Shown: positions 31,422-42,257 of the stretch, in pieces
How positions within the stretch are numbered: position 1 is the first letter of the stretch
How the letters are laid out: each line of letters opens with the position of its first letter
Source: Cephalotus follicularis
Lineage: Eukaryota > Streptophyta > Magnoliopsida > Oxalidales > Cephalotaceae
Direction of reading: 5' to 3'
Length of the DNA: 64,000 nucleotides
Assembly: GCA_001972305.1 (NCBI GenBank)
Contig: BDDD01005250.1
Location: 1 to 64,000, forward strand
Program-made: the position numbers and the translations under genes
The notes under the pieces: model-generated
What the model was told of the DNA's origin: nothing
What the model saw: only the letters and a program-made list of their open reading frames with translations
Databases searched by the model: none

Positions 31422-31446
31422 CCGTAGCGGTGTGATTAGTCTACGG
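31422..31446 (+). other. Conserved LTR hairpin CCGTAG/CTACGG, V copy
   Basis: CCGTAG, 13-nt loop (CGGTGTGATTAGT), CTACGG. It lies in a block shared by V, U (both LTRs), S1 and S2. S1 has GTAA/TTAC in place of GTAG/CTAC, so pairing is kept. Confidence 0.65.
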
Positions 31447-31852
31447 CGTCTCTGAGTGTTATGAATAAATCCCATGAGGTGGATTTATGGATCCGTTATG
31501 TGATAGAGGAGTATGAATCGATTCTAGTATATGATATGTGATCTGATGTGTGATCTGATGTGTGATATGTGCGAATTGACTTGTGTAGTGCCGTACACTT
31601 CAATTCTAGTGGGCATGTGGAATTAGCGCCTCCCTTGCCAAATATATGTTATGTGATATGTATGTGGCTCAGTATGATTCTGTGAATTGTGAAACGACGA
31701 TTTTGAAATGTTTCGTAAATGTTTCGAAAGATATAAAATTGGCATTCGAATATGATTAAACTGTTTTAACTGCTTAAGATTTCCGTTATGAATTTTATTG
31801 AAATTTTACTGTTTTTAATCTATCGTTTATAGTTTTATTTCCCTTATTCGTA

Positions 31853-31867
31853 CTGAGGTTTGCTCAG
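31853..31867 (+). other. Hairpin near the LTR 3' end, V copy
   Basis: CTGAG-GTTTG-CTCAG, preceded by CGTA, 337 bp before the LTR end. Confidence 0.55.
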
Positions 31868-32204
31868 CCGCGTTTTTGTTTTTCCATGAGGTAGGTTATC
31901 GGGAGCAGCGGGGAAATTTGTGAACGAGAGATGACTACCCTATATCTTTGGATCCCTAGGAGTGTGATCCCTGTGTTTTTATGTCTAGTGGTCATAAACA
32001 ATGATACATATGATTTCATCTTTTAAATTTGGAACTTAAATATGTTTTAAGTCTTTCCGAAAACGCTTAAATGGTTAAGTTTTAAAGTTTCAGTTATGAT
32101 AAGACCCCCACGTTTTGGCTGATATGTTATGATTATATTCAGATATGTTATGATATGTTTTGTATTATGGCCATTGACGAATTCCACCGTCCAGGGGTGT
32201 TACA

Positions 32205-33054
32205 TTACGTGGGAGAAGTTAAAGAAGGAGTTTAGACAGTACTTCTTCCCACCCACTTTCGTTAAAGAGAAGAGAAAAGAGTTTTTGTATCTGTGGCAAG
32301 GTAATGGGACTGTATCTCAGTACGAGTATCGTTTTATAGACTTGTCCCATTTTGCTCCAGCCCTGGTAACATATCAAGAGGAGTGATGTCAGAAGTTTCT
32401 TGAGGGCCTTAGACCCGAGATCAGATATATGGTATCCATTTCTTAGTGGTCGGTGTTTGGCGAATTGGTGGAGTCCGCTAAGAGAGTAGAATCAAGCTTG
32501 GCAGACCAGAGGATACGTCAAGAGCAAAGTCAAAAGAGATCTGCTCCACCGTCCGAATAGGTAGAGAACCCCTCCAAGGCTCAGAAACAGCGGGGACCTC
32601 AGTCCTCAGGCAACGTCATAGGAGGAGCTTTTCAGCAGACACATACGGCTCTAGTTACTATCAGTGTTCAAGGGAGTTCTTATCAGAGCAACCAGGCACC
32701 TCAGTGTGAAGTTTGTGGCAAGCTACATTCAGGCGAATGCAAGAAGGGAAGTTCTGCATGTTACAGGTGCGGCGAGGAAGGGCACATAAAGAGAGATTGT
32801 CCTCGGCAATCTTTTAGTGAAGCGATGACGTCTGTGACAGCACCAGTGAAGAAGCAGACCACAGCCAGTGGTATGACCCAATCATCTCATCCATCAAGAG
32901 CGCAGAGAACGAGTTATATAGTACCCCACACTAGTACAGCCAAAGCTGGTTGTAGCAAACCATCGAGCGGACTAGGGGGTCCAACGAGAGTTTATTCTTT
33001 GGTCAGAAGAGTGAACACGATGGCTTACGAGAACGCTTCGGGTGAGTTTTGAGT
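32205..33054 (+). pseudogene. Element Z gag, C-terminal part with zinc knuckle
   Basis: Continues gag after V: TWEKLKKEFRQYFFPPTFV and YRFIDLSHFAPAL, then three in-frame stops (about 32384, 32444, 32558). A knuckle pair follows: CEVCGKLHSGEC and the canonical CYRCGEEGHIKRDC. The tail is Ser/Thr/Gln-rich and ends at 33054. No protease follows, and only about 135 bp separate the stop from the polypurine tract, so the pol region is absent. Confidence 0.75.
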
Positions 33055-33153
33055 TTGTGTGTGTTTTTCTTTTTGTATGTTATGTTATAGCATAGTTTCA
33101 GCAGAGCAGAGACCGATAGATGTGAGAGTAGTTTCCTCTGATGTCTGAGATGA

Positions 33154-33175
33154 GAAATTTTGGGGACGAAATTTC
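33154..33175 (+). other. Hairpin before the polypurine tract, element Z
   Basis: GAAATTT, loop TGGGGACG or shorter, AAATTTC. Confidence 0.55.
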
Positions 33176-33190
33176 TTAAGGTGGGGAGGA
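33176..33190 (+). other. Polypurine tract of element Z
   Basis: TTAAGGTGGGGAGGA directly before the LTR start TGTAACGCCCC at 33191. Confidence 0.75.
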
Positions 33191-33485
33191 TGTAACGCCC
33201 CGTAGCTGTTTTGGAGTCTAAGAAATTTTTTTCTATGGTGTATATTTTTTGTTTTTATGGGCTTTGCACTTATTTGAGTAAGAGAGGAAAGTTAAGTGTT
33301 GATTTTGTCATAAGCTCAAGTGTAAAGTGTGATTAGAAATAGTTGGTGGACTTAAGTGCAAAGCTTGTTGAGGAAGTTTCCAAATCCCAAGGTTTCATGA
33401 TGGTTTTATGGAGATTAGCAAAGAGATATTTTCTTCCGGTGTTGGCTTTTCCCTTAGCTTCTGCAGGTTAGAGTGAGAGAGAGCT
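33191..33485 (+). repeat. Element Z 3' LTR, part before S1
   Basis: Starts TGTAACGCCCCGTAGC after the polypurine tract. It ends with target copy GAGCT (33481-33485). The matching part of the 5' LTR was deleted, so this is its only copy in the window. Confidence 0.8.
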
Positions 33486-33847
33486 TGTAACACCCCCGAT
33501 TCGGAACCGGGATCACTCCCGATTTGGGATCGGCGTGTCACACAAAACTGAACTAAAACATTTCAAGATCTTAATCTTGATCATCATCAATACGTGGTGG
33601 TTCTAAAAATCTGAAAACATGTATAATCATGGAACATAAACTGAATCTGAAACATAATCTGAAAACTTTGTCATAAATCATAAATCACAATACTGTTTAG
33701 ATAACTGGCCTATACACGACCATAAGACTACTAAAAACATAACCAGATCAAACTCCTAGATGATCCTCTGACACAGGGTAACTCTCTCATCACACTTGCC
33801 CATGCTGTCCCTGAAAACCTGCCGCATAGAAAACAAAAAAAACGCGG

Positions 33848-33862
33848 CTGAGCAAACCTCAG
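33848..33862 (-). other. Hairpin near the LTR 3' end, S1 copy
   Basis: CTGAG/CTCAG stem with a 5-nt loop, 362 bp from the LTR end. Confidence 0.5.
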
Positions 33863-34774
33863 TACAAATATAGAATCATAAAACAGTTTACGAACAGTTT
33901 ATAAAACAAATCATTTACGAAACAAGATAAATACGAATCAAAATAGATACGAATCAAAACAGAACGGTTACGAAACAAAACAACACAGTTATGAATCATA
34001 ACAGATCAGTTACGAATCATAACAGAACGAAACAAAACTTTATCCGAAACAAAGCAGTTTGCCAAAATGAAACAGTATCCGAAACAAAATAATATCATGC
34101 TCGATACAGTATCTGAAACAAACACAATACGATACAAAACATCTTACGAAACGAAACACTCTACGAAACAGAATAGAACAATTTACGGAACAAAAGAAAA
34201 CAGTTTTTTAATAGTACAAAACAAACAGATTACGGAACAAAACAAAACAGTAAACAATAAATGATAATTTAAAAGCAGTAAGATTTCAAAGTTAACCCAA
34301 AACTGAAATCTTAAGCAATAAACCAGTTTAAACATTCTTTGAAGTCACATATGAACTTTCATAAAAACCAAATCCATAACTTTCAAAACATACACGAAAC
34401 CTTTCAAAATATACACGAAAGCTTTCAAAACATAAGTTCCATAACTTTCAAAACATAAAGCATACCTTTCCCAAAACATAGGTTCCATAACTTTCAAAAC
34501 ATACACGAAACCTTTAAAAACATAAGTTCCATACTTTGAAAACATAAAGCATATCTTTCCCAAAATATAGGTTCCATAACTGAGCACCAAAACCCATAAC
34601 ATATCAGAAACACATAGTAGCAAAGGAGTAGCTAATTCCACATTGCCAAATAGAATTGCAGTGTACGGCACTACACATACAATTCCCATATCATAACATA
34701 TCCCAAAACATATAACTAGGATCGATCCATACGCCTCTATCATAAATCCTATCCAAGGATATCCCAGAGAGACG

Positions 34775-34799
34775 CCGTAAACTAATCACACCGTTACAG
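34775..34799 (-). other. Conserved LTR hairpin, S1 copy with compensated stem
   Basis: The minus strand reads CTGTAA, the same 13-nt loop, TTACGG. The G-C pair of V and U is A-T here, and one pair is a T/G wobble. Confidence 0.6.
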
Positions 34800-36159
34800 A
34801 AAGTGTCATGCCCCCGTGCCAGGCTCACAACATGCCTATGGTACCCCCATAGTTGGTTATAAAAAGCTCAGTATTTCACCATTTCAAAAACTTGATTTCA
34901 TCAAATCAATTTAAAATACGTAGAAAGATTTCCCAAACATAATCATAAATCGTTCTCAAACGATATAAACACATGCTTTGAAAATCGGAAAAATCAACTC
35001 ATTTAATTTCACAATAAAGAGATGATTGCATAACGTTTCGTAAACACATCATAACTGAATTCATAAAGTCAGAAATATTTACCTCATAAAATATCAAGTG
35101 ACTTTATCTTCAAAATCCAAATATAACGGAGTTCATAAACCAAAAGGGAACATATTCATAAAACCGAATAATAACCCAAAACAAGAATCTGTATTTATTC
35201 TCAAAACAGAACTGAATAAGTAAGAGTTTATCAAGGAACGAAAATCCGTACTTTATTCTTGAAAGCAAAGTAACCCTCATTTTAGTAAAACCCACAAGGG
35301 AGGGTGTCGAGGAAAGAGTTATCCGTACATAATCATTAAACAGTAAAGTTGACATTACTCAAATAAAATCGAAGGGAGTATCCAAGAACGAAAGAACAAT
35401 CCGTACATTAATCATAAAAGTAAAACTGGATTGTTTCAATAAAGTCAGATAGCCAAAGAACAGAAAATTCGTACGTTAATCAACAAAGCAAGACTATCTT
35501 TTTACTATAAAAATAGTAGGAGTGTATCAATAAACGAAGATCCGTACTAAAAACATAATCCGAATTTATTTTAAATAAACCGATAGAAAACCCAAAGAAA
35601 GGAGAATCCATACTCATTCATTAAAATAAGACTGAATTTATTCCAACAAGATCGAAAGGAGATAACCAAGAACCAAAAATCCATATTTAATTCATAAAAG
35701 AAAAACTGAATTTATTCTAATAAATTTAGGGGAAGATAGCCAAAGAACGAAAGCATCCGTACCTCATGCGATCACCAAAACAACCTCAAGAATATATATC
35801 GAGACTTCTCTAGACCACTCATCGGTTGTTGCAAATATCTATCAGAAATAAAATCGTTCTCATAAGGACTTGAAATAAAATCATACCTCAACTCATGGGT
35901 CATTGTACACTAATCATGACCATATAAGATAATAATAGGTTTAATACGTCCAATTCGCAGAAGTCTCATCTAAACATATTTTTGAATTCGCTAAGGTAAG
36001 TCCAAGTTGTCCAATCCATCTAATTCACAATCATAATACTAGTTCAGCTCATAATATCGTAAAACGATTACATAAATACATAATTGAACCAAAAACAGAA
36101 TTTAACGGAGTAGGGTTCATAGTTTATCGAAAGTAGTCAAAATAAAGCACAGAGTCATA

Positions 36160-36690
36160 ATCACATCGTGGAACTGGAACGGATCACACCTATGGGAAGA
36201 GCGGAGTCGGAAAACTGTCCGAAAATATGTCGCCGGAGACAGCCACGCGTGGGCTCACGCGCCGCCGCTGGCCGACGCGTGTCTGTCATGCGTCGCCGGT
36301 CAGACACCAAGAAGGGCCGATCTGGAGCGTTTGAGACCGGGGATCACATATCCATGGCGCGTTTGCCATGAAGCCGCCGCATTTGGCCAGAATAGATGCC
36401 TTTGACCGCGGCTGGACTTTGTGCTGATCTACTTTTCCGGCGTCGCCAAGGGTCGGGGCTGGTCGGGTTCGCTTCATCTCGACGCCAGGATGCCAAATAT
36501 GACCTAGGCTTGTCGTGACGATCACCGGAGTGGAAGAATCGACGCCAAACAGATGCGGGAGAGAGAAGACGTTGCACACGCCGGTGGAGCCGTTGGCCGG
36601 TGCAGGGGTTGGGTCCGGTGGACCTAGGAGGTCATGGGGGTTCGACCGGTGCCTTCGCCGGTGCCATATCGGTGGCGTCGCCGTTGACAG
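36160..36690. other. GC-rich, CpG-rich block in S1
   Basis: Contrasts sharply with the AT-rich surroundings, with repeated GCCGG, ACGCGT and CGTCGCC words and two TCGACGCC units (36477, 36536). Short open frames on both strands have no recognised domain. It could be captured host DNA or an LTR promoter region. Confidence 0.55.
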
Positions 36691-36699
36691 CGGCTGAAG

Positions 36700-36725
36700 G
36701 AGAGAGAGAGGGAGAGAGAGTGACT

Positions 36726-36770
<45 letters not shown>
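36700..36770. repeat. GA microsatellite in S1
   Basis: Interrupted (GA)n, the longest uninterrupted run being about 22 units (36728-36770). Confidence 0.85.
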
Positions 36771-36773
<3 letters not shown>

Positions 36774-37039
36774 AAATTTTTAATATAAAATTAGGGTTTT
36801 TGATTATTAATTGCTGAAATTGGGTTTTAACAAATAAATAAAAAGCCAGAAATTTGTTTTATTTATTCATGGACTTAATATCAAAACCCACTAGGCTAAT
36901 TCCAAAACCCGCTTAGCCTAGCCAAAAGCAAAGCAAACCGAAAAACGGCAGTCCACAAACCGAAAAAAAATCGACAGCCCACACAAAACAAATCGAAAAA
37001 CCCAAAATTCTATACGGAAAAATGGGATATTACAGAGCT

Positions 37040-39607
37040 CTAGTTCGTCTTCTTCTTCTTCCTTGTCTTTGACGAGCGGGAGGAGAACAACAGTTTGAAG
37101 CTTTCCAAGCTTAGCAGAGAAGCAGCCAGGCGCAGTAGCAGACGAGTAGAAAGAGGAGAAGTTCTCGTCAGAGGAAGCCAGTAAGAACGGAGCCAAGAAC
37201 TGTGAGTGGGACATCCCTTCTATGTTGCTAGTTTATCATGATATTCTTGATAACTCATTCAGTTTTCAATTTCAAGTACAGTGAGAGCTTTCTAACGGGA
37301 ATTTGTTTCCCTAGAATCTTTGTATGTTTTCCTTGATAGAAGAGATATAGAGTTTCTGAGCACTAGAGCTCAAGTTTCTTCTAAGTGAATTAGTCACTTT
37401 CCAGAGAAGGTAACGCGTACGTGCTAAGCCCCACTCCTCGGCTACTATTGTCTATGATGGGAAGTTGAGCGAGTCTGCCCCCAGGTCCTAACTGGATCTT
37501 CTTTACACTATTGTCTATGATGGTGTTTAGGGTTTGAGTGCAGCTGAGCACTATCTACATAGCTCCAACCTCCTCGGTCTACTATTGTCTATGATGGGAA
37601 GCCGAGCGAGACTGTCCCCAGGTCCTACCTGGATCTCCTGTACACTATTGTCTATGATAGTGTTTAGGGTTTGAGTACAGCAGAGCTAAGTTGCCAGAAT
37701 AGAGATTAGAGCCTTTCAGTAAGTCTTCTAGAGGAGGACTTTGTCCTCGGAAGTCATGCCTTCAGCTCAGATAAGTAAGTAAAACCAAGAAATAGCAAGC
37801 TCAGAGGAGAACCATGGGTTCTCGGCAGATACTTCCAAGCAGGCTTCTGCCTAGATCAGCTCAGCTCAGCGCCACTATAAGTTGGTAACTATATTATGTA
37901 AACAGCAAATCAAAGCATAGCAAAGAAAAGTAAGTTCCAAGCTGGTCTCATCCTTCTCAGCACCTCAGGCAAAGTTGGATCCTCTTCCAGAGTACTTCAG
38001 CAAGTCTTTGTTTTATCTCAAGTTTTTCTTCAGCTTTTGTAAGTATCTTAGAGCATCAGTTAAGCAGAGGAAAGAGTAAGCTTTTCTTTCATGTCCTTTG
38101 AGCGTTTCATCATATGTGAGCCATGACAATTATGTTTGTATAGTTGTTTTTCCCCAGTTGGGATCCTTAATCATGTTCATGGCATGCTTTCTTTCAGCAC
38201 ATTCATTTTAAAGAATGTACCAGAGGATGTTTTGTTCTCATTCACTTAGTCAGTTTGACTAATCCCCTCATAGATTCTTTTGTAGAGGACCTAGCAGGAG
38301 GAGGAGAAGATCCTCCAGACCAGTAGTAGCGAGCTCAAGAGGGTAGCTTTTTGACCTCGGCATCTCGGATGATGCGGACCAGACATCTAGCATTGCATAG
38401 CATTGGGCATTCTTTGGGTTCCTTTACCCTTCTTTTTGTAATAGAGTAGACGTGAGCCTTTTCTTTGGGTATGATAAGCTTAAACATGAAAGATATGCTA
38501 TTCTTTTTGCCGAGCTGAGGAGGCAATGTATGTTTATGCCAGGGGTCAAACTTGTAATGATTTTATACTTTCAAGAATGATATGGATGTTTCGAGTTAGT
38601 AGATTAGGTTTATCTTGTGTTTTTATGGATATTTGCTGTTATGAGTTTGGTGTTTTTAGGTTTGTCCGAGGAGCTGGGGAGTCCTCGAATTTCTAGCAAA
38701 GGTTAGCTTAGCAGGGGAGATAGGTTTATGCTTGGGTGGGCGGGTTAAGCTTAGGGAGTTTTACTCGAGGAGGCAGGGTGTCCTCGGGTGATGTTGGGCC
38801 TTTGGCGAAAGAGGCCGAGATGAGTCCTCGGGATGTGGTTTGGGGATCCAACCTTATGTTGGCCGGAGAAGTATTCAAAGTTCTTAGAGTAAAAAAAATG
38901 TTTAATCTTATGTTGTGCGTAGCATAGGTTGGCAAGAGGAGATGTGTTGAGCAAGGGGTTTCACCCAAGGAGCTGGTACTCCTGGGATGAGAAGATAAGG
39001 CTTTTCTTTGAGTAAAGACTCGAAGGGGGAGCCCTCGGAAAAAGGTCCGAGGAGACAAGTAAGCCAGAGGTCCGAGGACGACTTGATGTTGAAATGCTAC
39101 AGTGGTTTAAGTTAAGCTGTGCGTTTTGTGGTTTAGTTTAGTTGAGTAGTGCAGAGGAGAAAAGACTCGATTACACAGAGTGTCCCCGGGCATGTTTTCT
39201 CTACAGGTTGTTAAGTGAGCTGGTGAGTTGCACGTGTGTGCTCTCTTCCGGAGTTTTATGTTGTTGCGCATTTAGCCCAGGCATTCTCCTCGGGCTTTTT
39301 GCGCGATAAGTTAAGTGATCTTGTGAGGAGCACGTGGGTGTTCTCCTCGGGCATAAGTGATGCGGCGCATTTTGGAACATTGGTTAAGTAGTGTTGGGGA
39401 CACAAGCAGGAGAGGAGTTGGATCCTCTGCCCCGGTTGCCCTGTTAGCTGTGCGCCCCACCTAGGCTTGTCGTTTGGCCTTGTGTAGCAGGTCAGAGGAT
39501 TGCCCCTTTGTAGTTTTAGCGTAGTTAGTAGAGCAGGGTTGTTGGCAGGAGCACCATCTCCGGACAGGGCTCGTCCTCGGTAGAGTTAGTAGGAACGGGT
39601 CGTGTCA
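37040..39607 (+). repeat. Element Z 3' LTR, part after S1
   Basis: Continues the LTR to GGGTCGTGTCA at 39607, then joins the Athila-A LTR. It carries about eleven TCCTCGG/CCGAGG words (for example near 37745, 38668, 38783, 38827, 39048, 39289, 39345). Confidence 0.85.
39266..39304 (+). other. Hairpin near the LTR 3' end, element Z
   Basis: Two stacked stems: GCGCA (39266-39270) with a TGCGC-like partner ending at 39304, and AGCCC (39274-39278) with GGGCT (39292-39296). 303 bp before the LTR end. Confidence 0.5.
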
Positions 39608-39992
39608 CTAAGCGTCGACTTGTATATTGCATTATTGAGCAGACTTGAGTGTTAAGCGTCGACGGTAATATGAAAGGCATCAACGCTTAGACTGTGTAAT
39701 TTGATTTTAAACTTCTGTACTAAAGCGTTGGTGCTTTAATCTTAACTGCCGACGCTTCAAGTCTAAGCGTCGACACTTACAAGTAAGGCGTCGACGCTTT
39801 GCTCTGTTTTCTATGGATTTGAAGCCTTAATCAAATTCTCGTCCATTTTCGCCAATTTCAACTGGTTTTTCTTCACTTTGATCTTTTTGCTCTTCTACCT
39901 AAAAACCAATTAAGAACAGACAAAGTTGTCTATTCCAAGCATAAAAATTCAATAAATAGATCCTTAAAAATAACACATTTTTATGCTAAACA
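39608..39992 (-). repeat. Athila-A 3' LTR, proximal part, with GTCGAC cluster
   Basis: Matches 40953-41340. On the minus strand it starts TGTTTAGCAT at 39992. The cluster at 39609-39805 has AAGCGTCGACACTT, AAGGCGTCGACGCTTT and related units. Cut at 39608 by the Z insertion. Confidence 0.8.
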
Positions 39993-40056
39993 AATACCCT
40001 CATACTTTAAACTTTGCTTGTCCTCAAGCATACAAAATGGAAACAAATCAAAAATT
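39993..40056 (-). other. Entire remaining internal region of Athila-A (64 bp)
   Basis: The minus strand contains TTGAGGACAAGCAAAG and AAAGTATGAGGG, the purine-rich tract just before the 3' LTR of this family. The primer site and all coding sequence are missing. Confidence 0.7.
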
Positions 40057-41340
40057 TGTTCACGATTTTTAAATGCTTTAAATTTATACCGCAGGTGCAC
40101 GGTTGTGCAGTAACGGGTCGAACGCTAGGAAACAAGCTAAATTAATTTTATTCTATCCAACCTAGGCGAAGTATACGATCTTTGAAGGAATATTAAACTA
40201 ACAGGAATAACACACGCGCAATTATGAATTATCAAAACAGAAAACGAACTGAATAAAATATGTACGATAAAATCGATTTTAGGGTGTAGAAACTCACCAT
40301 AGATTATATTGAATAACTCACTTACTTGATTGCTCAAACCTTGGTAACCAACGGCATCAAGGTCGATATGGAGTGGGACTGTGATGACAAATCGTATGAG
40401 TAGTCGTGCTAGGTCTATACGGAGTGTGGCAGCGGCGATAAATTGTATGAGTGGAGTGTGTTCGGCATAAGAAACCGTATGAGTAGACATCCATTGATTT
40501 TGTTAAAGCATCATTAATTCAGCAACTTTCTTCGTCATAGACAAGATGTTTGTGGATTTTAATCAGATAGACAAAGTGTGTGTGAAGGCAGAAAATTGAA
40601 GAACAAATCAAAACTTCAAGGATCTTATTAACGGAGTTGAATCAATACAATCTAATGGGTTGTTCTAACCCTAAAACCTTGGAAAGTTAGCTACAAAACA
40701 TTATAATAAAGCTACAAAAATTGAAGAGGAAGAAGGGCAGCTAAAAGAGAAGCTACACATATCTTATTGTCGGCCTCTCAATGTATTTTTACTTACAAAA
40801 CTGCTGAAAAACGGAAATAAAATAACCTAATTACAATTCATGCAAAAATCCAAGACTTTCCAATTTTGCTGTCTGGCGTCGTAAGCATCGATGCTTATGT
40901 TTTGAGTGTCGACGCTTTGAAGTTTGGCGTTGACGCTTTGATATGTTGAAGGCGCTAAGCATCGACTTGTATATTGCATTATTGAGAAGACTTGAGTGTT
41001 AAGCGTCTGCGATAATGTGCAAGGCGTCGACGCTTAAACTGTGTAATTCGATTTTAATCTTCTGTACTAAAGCATTGATGCTTTAATCTTAACTACTGAC
41101 TCTTCCAGTCTAAGCGTCGATGCTTACAAGCAAGGGGATGATGCTTTGCTCTGTTTTTCTGCAGATTTGAAGCTTTAATCAAAGTCTCGTCCATTTTCGC
41201 CAAATTCAACCGATTTTTCTTCACTTCGATCTTTTTGCTCTTCTACCTAAAAACAAATTAAGAACAGACAAAGTTGTCTATTCCAAGCATAAAAATTCAA
41301 TAAATATATCCTTAAAAATAACACATTTTAATGCTAAATA
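40057..41340 (-). repeat. Athila-A 5' LTR (1284 bp), complete
   Basis: The minus strand starts TATTTAGCAT (family form TGTTTAGCAT, one transition) and ends ...CGTGAACA. A GTCGAC/ATCGAC cluster lies at 40876-41140 in AAGCRTCGAYGCTT contexts. The open frame at 40137-40490 is an LTR shadow. Confidence 0.75.
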
Positions 41341-42123
41341 GTTAGGATAGCTCAATTGGGATATCTGGACGCGGATATCCTAGTTAGACTTCCTCTCCAT
41401 TGTTTTAAACTCTGACAGGGACCAATAAAATGGAAAGGGTTTATAGAAATGGAAAATGGTTTATGGTTATGGGGAAAAGGGTTATGGAAAATGGTTCTCT
41501 AAATGGTTTTGATGGATGGATCCTATGTGGTCCTTTATGGTCGGTCTCTATCTTTTAAATGGAGTATGGTTATGGATTATGGGTATGGTACGGCTATGGC
41601 TGTTGATTGTTATTGTTGAGACCTTACGAGATAACCCATTCATAATCTTCATTTCCGTCATGAATAATTATGGATGTAGGCCACATTTTATGGATTTAGG
41701 GTAGATCGTGCTGAGCTCCTTCATGATTGATCTAACAGGTCCCCTAAGGGACTAGTACCTTCGGGACTAGTATTATGGATATCGGGTAGATCATCTTGAG
41801 CTCCTTCAGGATAGATCGCACAGGTCCCCTCAGGGGCTGGTACCTTTGGGTATCAGCATTATGGTATGGATATGTGGCCGGTGTTATCCTATGCTCCATT
41901 GGATATGGCAAGGAGAGTGCATGGACGGTGGAGGTACTATCTCAGGCCGGAGAGGCAGAGAGGTACTTGACCCTATGGATTGATTATCCCCATGGTATGG
42001 TTATGAATGGTTTTATGGAGTGTCTGTAGACCTATGGCCTTTGATATGATACTAAGACTAGCGAAGTATACCACCGTTTAGGGATGGTTGGTGGTTGGTG
42101 TACTGGAGTGGTCCACACTTGGC

Positions 42124-42187
42124 ATTCGTGCATATAACATGCCACGCATATATATATATATATGCGTGGCATGTTATATGCACGAAT
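42124..42187. repeat. Perfect 64-bp palindrome in the X LTR
   Basis: Each 32-bp arm runs from ATTCGTGCATATAACATGCC through ACGCATATATATA; the arms are exact inverse complements with no loop. The (TA)n centre is at 42155/42156. Confidence 0.95.
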
Positions 42188-42238
42188 TGCATTATGTTGC
42201 ATCACATATTGTATTACCTACTCGACTAGTGGTCGCTG

Positions 42239-42257
42239 ACCCATTTTCGTAATGGGT
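42239..42257 (+). other. Hairpin near the LTR 3' end, element X
   Basis: ACCCATT-TTCGT-AATGGGT, a 7-bp stem 341 bp before the LTR end. The position matches the hairpins of T, S3, V, U, S1 and W. Confidence 0.55.

Larger units (their letters stand above)
24609..32204 (+). mobile_element. V: solo LTR in the Z gag, itself split by Athila-B
   Basis: TTACG flanks both ends (24604-24608, 32205-32209). It starts TGTAATACCC and ends GGGGTGTTACA. Removing Athila-B leaves an LTR of about 2.93 kb (24609-25326 plus 29992-32204) with no internal genes. It shares blocks with the LTRs of U, S1 and S2: the phrase TGACTGATACCAG, the CCGTAG/CTACGG hairpin and the CTGAG/CTCAG hairpin. Confidence 0.85.
33486..37034 (-). 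mobile_element. S1: solo LTR of 3549 bp in the Z 3' LTR
   Basis: Perfect target copies GAGCT on both sides (33481-33485, 37035-37039). The minus strand starts TGTAATATCCC and ends GGGGGTGTTACA. It shares the two hairpin blocks and the CCGCA/AACCTGC phrase with V, U and S2, but its first 900 bp are different and very GC-rich. No internal genes remain. Confidence 0.85.
14771..39607 (+). mobile_element. Element Z: gag-only Ty3/gypsy element, host to W, V and S1
   Basis: 5' LTR 14771-16180 plus 23238-23984 (interrupted by W), primer site, gag 24130-24608 plus 32205-33054 (interrupted by V), polypurine tract, then the 3' LTR 33191-33485 plus 37040-39607 (interrupted by S1). No protease, reverse transcriptase or integrase is present between gag and the polypurine tract, so Z is a non-autonomous gag-only element or a deletion derivative. 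The first ~705 bp of the 5' LTR are missing at the 14770 junction. Confidence 0.8.
6962..41340 (-). mobile_element. Athila-A: nearly internal-less Athila-like element, split by T and Z
   Basis: Reading on the minus strand: 5' LTR 41340 to 40057, only 64 bp of internal sequence (40056-39993), then the 3' LTR from 39992 to 39608, interrupted by Z and T, and continuing 7587 to 6962. The two LTR copies match each other across the split, with about 290 bp of the 3' LTR missing between T and Z. LTR ends are TGTTTAGCAT... and ...GTGAACA (TATTTAGC and CTGAACA variants at the outer ends). The clade is inferred from Athila-B, which has the same LTR ends plus Athila-type gag. Confidence 0.7.

Noticed and set aside
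36160-36697. Arg-rich frames on both strands of the S1 GC-rich block as a gene
   Set aside because: All are short, overlap each other and show no domain. They follow from GC-rich composition.
40137-40490. 117-codon minus-strand frame with a similar frame at 7042-7242
   Set aside because: Both are in the two LTR copies of Athila-A, with repeated phrases. It is LTR sequence and not a gene.
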